Origin: an uncultured Subdoligranulum sp.
Lineage (GTDB): Bacteria; Bacillota_A; Clostridia; Oscillospirales; Ruminococcaceae
NCBI GenBank assembly: GCA_900772715.1
Contig: CAAGRN010000108.1
Location: forward strand, 1-14,679
Direction: 5' to 3'
Length of the DNA stretch: 14,679 nucleotides
Shown in pieces: positions 12,643-14,679 of the stretch (the first letter of the stretch is position 1; the number at the start of each line of letters is the position of its first letter). The translations under genes were made by a program, and so were the position numbers. Below the pieces are notes generated by a model. It ran no database searches, was not told where the DNA came from, and was given only the letters and a program-made list of their open reading frames with translations.

Positions 12643-13809
12643 ATGCTTACCACTTACAGTCTGAAAATGCCCCATGCCGTCTATGGCGGCGAAAACGCGA
12701 TGGACAACATCACCGCCATTTTGAAGAGCAGCAACGTCAGACGCGTTGCCATGTTCACCGATAAGGGCATCGAGGGTGCGGGGCTGTTCGCCCTGCCCGA
12801 AGCTGCCGTCAAAGCCAGCGGCGCGGACTACTACGTCCTCGACGACCTGCCCGCAGAGCCAAGCTATATGGCCGTGCAGAAGCTTGTTGACCAGTTCAAG
12901 GCGAGCGGTGCGGATATGATCGTTGCCTGCGGCGGCGGCTCTGTTATGGATGCCGCCAAGCTGGCCAGCGTGCTGGTCACCGACGAGTACGGCGTCAAGG
13001 AGCTGCTGGACGAACCCGGTCGCGCCAAGAAGTGCGTACCCATCATTCTGATCCCCACCACCGCCGGTACGGGCGCAGAGGTCACCCCCAACGCCATCGT
13101 TGCCGTGCCTGAGAAGGAGCTGAAGGTCGGCATCGTCAACGAGAATATGATTGCCGACTACGTCATCCTTGACGCCCGCATGATCAAGAACCTGCCGCGC
13201 AAGATCGCCGCCGCCACCGGTGTTGACGCACTGGCGCACTGCATTGAGTGCTTCACCGGCAACAAGGCCAATCCCTTCAGCGACCTGTACGCGCTGGAGG
13301 GGCTTGACCTGATCCTGAACAACATTGAAAAAGCCTGCGACGACCCCGAGGCGATGGTCGAAAAGAACCGTATGCAGATTGCCGCTTACTACGGCGGTCT
13401 TGCCATCACAGCCAGCGGCACGACGGCTGTCCACGCCCTGAGCTATCCCTTGGGCGGCAAGTACCACATTGCCCACGGCGTTTCCAATGCGATCCTGCTT
13501 GCACCGGTCATGCGCTTCAACGCCGAGCATCCCGCCGTTAAGGAGCGTCTGGCTGCCGCCTATGACCGCTGCTGCCACGAGGAAAAGACCTGCACCACCG
13601 TGGACGAAAAGGCAAAGTGGATCATTGCCAAGCTGGAAGAAATCGTCAAGCATCTGGACATTCCCACCAGCCTTAAGACCTTCGGCGTGCCGGAGAGTGA
13701 CCTTGAGGGTCTGGTCGAGTCCGGTATGCAGGTGCAGCGCCTGCTGGTCAACAATATGCGCCCGGTCACGCCGGACGACGCCCGCAAGCTGTATCAGGAG
13801 ATTCTGTAA
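12643..13809 (+). CDS. Iron-containing alcohol dehydrogenase
   Basis: A 388-residue NAD(P)-dependent oxidoreductase of the group III (Fe-ADH, PF00465) family, of full length. The nucleotide loop is CGGGSVMDAAK (96-106) and PTTAGTGAEVTP (138-149). The divalent metal is held by D195 and H199 (GVDALAHCIE), H264 (TAVHALSYPLGG) and H278 (HIAHGVSNA). Family members reduce aldehydes or ketones, or oxidise alcohols such as 1,2-propanediol, lactaldehyde and hydroxy acids; the substrate cannot be read. It follows the BNR gene by 37 bp with a strong GGGAGG (12629-12634) and precedes the aldolase by 25 bp. In the operon it could oxidise a hydroxyl of the sugar acid or reduce the aldehyde released by the aldolase. 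Confidence 0.95.
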   Translation: MLTTYSLKMPHAVYGGENAMDNITAILKSSNVRRVAMFTDKGIEGAGLFALPEAAVKASGADYYVLDDLPAEPSYMAVQKLVDQFKASGADMIVACGGGSVMDAAKLASVLVTDEYGVKELLDEPGRAKKCVPIILIPTTAGTGAEVTPNAIVAVPEKELKVGIVNENMIADYVILDARMIKNLPRKIAAATGVDALAHCIECFTGNKANPFSDLYALEGLDLILNNIEKACDDPEAMVEKNRMQIAAYYGGLAITASGTTAVHALSYPLGGKYHIAHGVSNAILLAPVMRFNAEHPAVKERLAAAYDRCCHEEKTCTTVDEKAKWIIAKLEEIVKHLDIPTSLKTFGVPESDLEGLVESGMQVQRLLVNNMRPVTPDDARKLYQEIL

Positions 13810-13834
13810 GCCACCAGATAAGGAGCATTTTACT

Positions 13835-14679
13835 ATGAAAGTTTCGGAGATCAAAGGCATCATTCCCCCGGTAATCACCCCCATGAACAACGACCCCGAG
13901 CAGACCGTCAACCATGAGGAGCTGCGCAAGCAGGTCGAGCGTCTGCTGCAGGGCGGTGTCCACGGTATCTTCCCGCTGGGCACGAACGGCGAGGCTTACG
14001 CCCTGTCCTTCCAAGAGAAGGAGGAAGTGCTGGCCACCGTTATTGATCAGGTCAAGGGTCGTGTGCCGGTTTACGCCGGTACAGGCTGCATCACCACTGC
14101 CGAGACCATCCGCATGAGCAAGCGCGCCGAAGCACTGGGTGCGGATGCCCTGTCCATCATCACGCCGAGTTTTGCGCTGGCCTCCCAGAAGGAGCTGTAC
14201 GACCACTATGCGGCTGTGGCAAAGGTCGTGGACCTGCCCATTATCCTGTACAATATTCCCGCCCGCACCGGCAATAAGCTGCTGCCCGAAACCGTGCAGG
14301 CACTGTGCCGCGACGTGGATAACATCGTCGGCGCCAAGGATTCCAGCGGCGATATCGAAAACCTGAAAGCCTATATCCGCCTGACCCGCGACCTCGGCAA
14401 GGATGTGCGCATCCTGGCGGGCAACGACGGCGCGATCCTGACCTGCCTGAAAGAGGGCGGCGCCGGCGGCATTGCCGGCCGCGCCAACATCTGGCCCGCT
14501 ACTGTCGCCTCCATCTATGACCGCTTCATTGCGGGCGATCTGGAGGGCGCACAGGCGGCGCAGGATGCCATTGCCATCCTGCAGCAGACCTTCAAGTACG
14601 GCAACCCCAACACCATCATCAAGACGGCAGTCGCCCTGCAGGGGCGCAACGTCGGCAAGTGCCGCGCACCCTTCAACTA
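13835..14679 (+). CDS. DHDPS/NanA-family class I aldolase (3' end cut by window)
   Basis: At least 281 residues are visible of a protein normally about 290-300 long; the window ends before the stop. It belongs to the dihydrodipicolinate synthase superfamily (PF00701). The Schiff-base lysine is K168 in GAKDSSGD, the general base is Y139 in YNIPARTG with R144, and the keto-acid loop is GTNGE (49-53). The usual loop is GTTGE in DapA and GSTGE in sialate lyase, so Asn at 51 suggests a catabolic substrate. The likely reaction is cleavage of a 2-keto-3-deoxy sugar acid to pyruvate and an aldehyde, or the related dehydration. As the last visible gene of a kinase, propeller and dehydrogenase operon, a lysine-synthesis role is unlikely. 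AAGGAGC lies upstream of the ATG. Confidence 0.9.
   Translation, partial: MKVSEIKGIIPPVITPMNNDPEQTVNHEELRKQVERLLQGGVHGIFPLGTNGEAYALSFQEKEEVLATVIDQVKGRVPVYAGTGCITTAETIRMSKRAEALGADALSIITPSFALASQKELYDHYAAVAKVVDLPIILYNIPARTGNKLLPETVQALCRDVDNIVGAKDSSGDIENLKAYIRLTRDLGKDVRILAGNDGAILTCLKEGGAGGIAGRANIWPATVASIYDRFIAGDLEGAQAAQDAIAILQQTFKYGNPNTIIKTAVALQGRNVGKCRAPFN

Noticed and set aside
12529..13983. A 484-codon minus-strand open frame
   Set aside because: Antisense shadow of the Fe-ADH gene, whose motifs and ribosome binding site are all intact on the + strand.

Overview
The window looks like a chromosomal stretch of a gut Clostridia-type Firmicute, most likely Oscillospiraceae/Ruminococcaceae (inference). 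The evidence is strong AGGAGG-type ribosome binding sites, TTGACA-N17-TATACT promoters, a cysteine-rich KTR protein, a YoaP-domain acetyltransferase, and remnants of a large clostridial-type serine recombinase. No rRNA, tRNA or CRISPR array was seen.

Region 1 (1-7172) is an accessory gene island, almost entirely on the + strand. It opens with non-coding or degenerate sequence and the C-terminal piece of a membrane protein. A TetR regulator follows, whose own promoter is wrapped in a perfect inverted-repeat operator. Behind it, tightly packed, are a cysteine-rich KTR protein, a flavodoxin, a zinc-ribbon protein, a small four-helix membrane protein, an alpha/beta hydrolase, a possible small ORF, a GNAT-YoaP acetyltransferase, a second GNAT, an MFS exporter, a decayed membrane-protein gene and an AraC regulator with a GyrI-like effector domain. 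The set resembles a stress, drug or metabolite modification-and-export cargo. The joint function is unknown.

Region 2 (about 7169-8150) is a mobile-element graveyard. It holds the first 14 codons of what looks like an ABC ATPase gene, a strong hairpin, an unidentified fragment, a serine recombinase reduced by an internal in-frame deletion to its two ends, a 45-residue ORF, and on the minus strand a scrap resembling the H-x-x-R-H box of a tyrosine recombinase. It probably marks the eroded end of an integrated element.

Region 3 (8148-14679) is visibly richer in GC and appears to be a native catabolic locus. A divergent minus-strand gene encodes a PrpR-type regulator with the architecture of a sigma-54 activator. 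Its AAA+ domain has lost the GAFTGA loop, the Walker B acidic pair and the sensor II arginine, so it probably acts without sigma-54. Across a 220-bp intergenic region with matched divergent promoters and a perfect 10-bp-arm palindrome lies a + strand operon: a DUF1537 four-carbon acid sugar kinase, a cytoplasmic BNR/Asp-box (sialidase-like) protein, an iron-containing alcohol dehydrogenase, and a DHDPS/NanA-family aldolase that runs off the right edge. Together these suggest uptake-independent, intracellular breakdown of an acidic sugar or keto-deoxy sugar acid. The substrate cannot be read from the sequence, and this operon plus its degenerate regulator is the best candidate for an undescribed system here.
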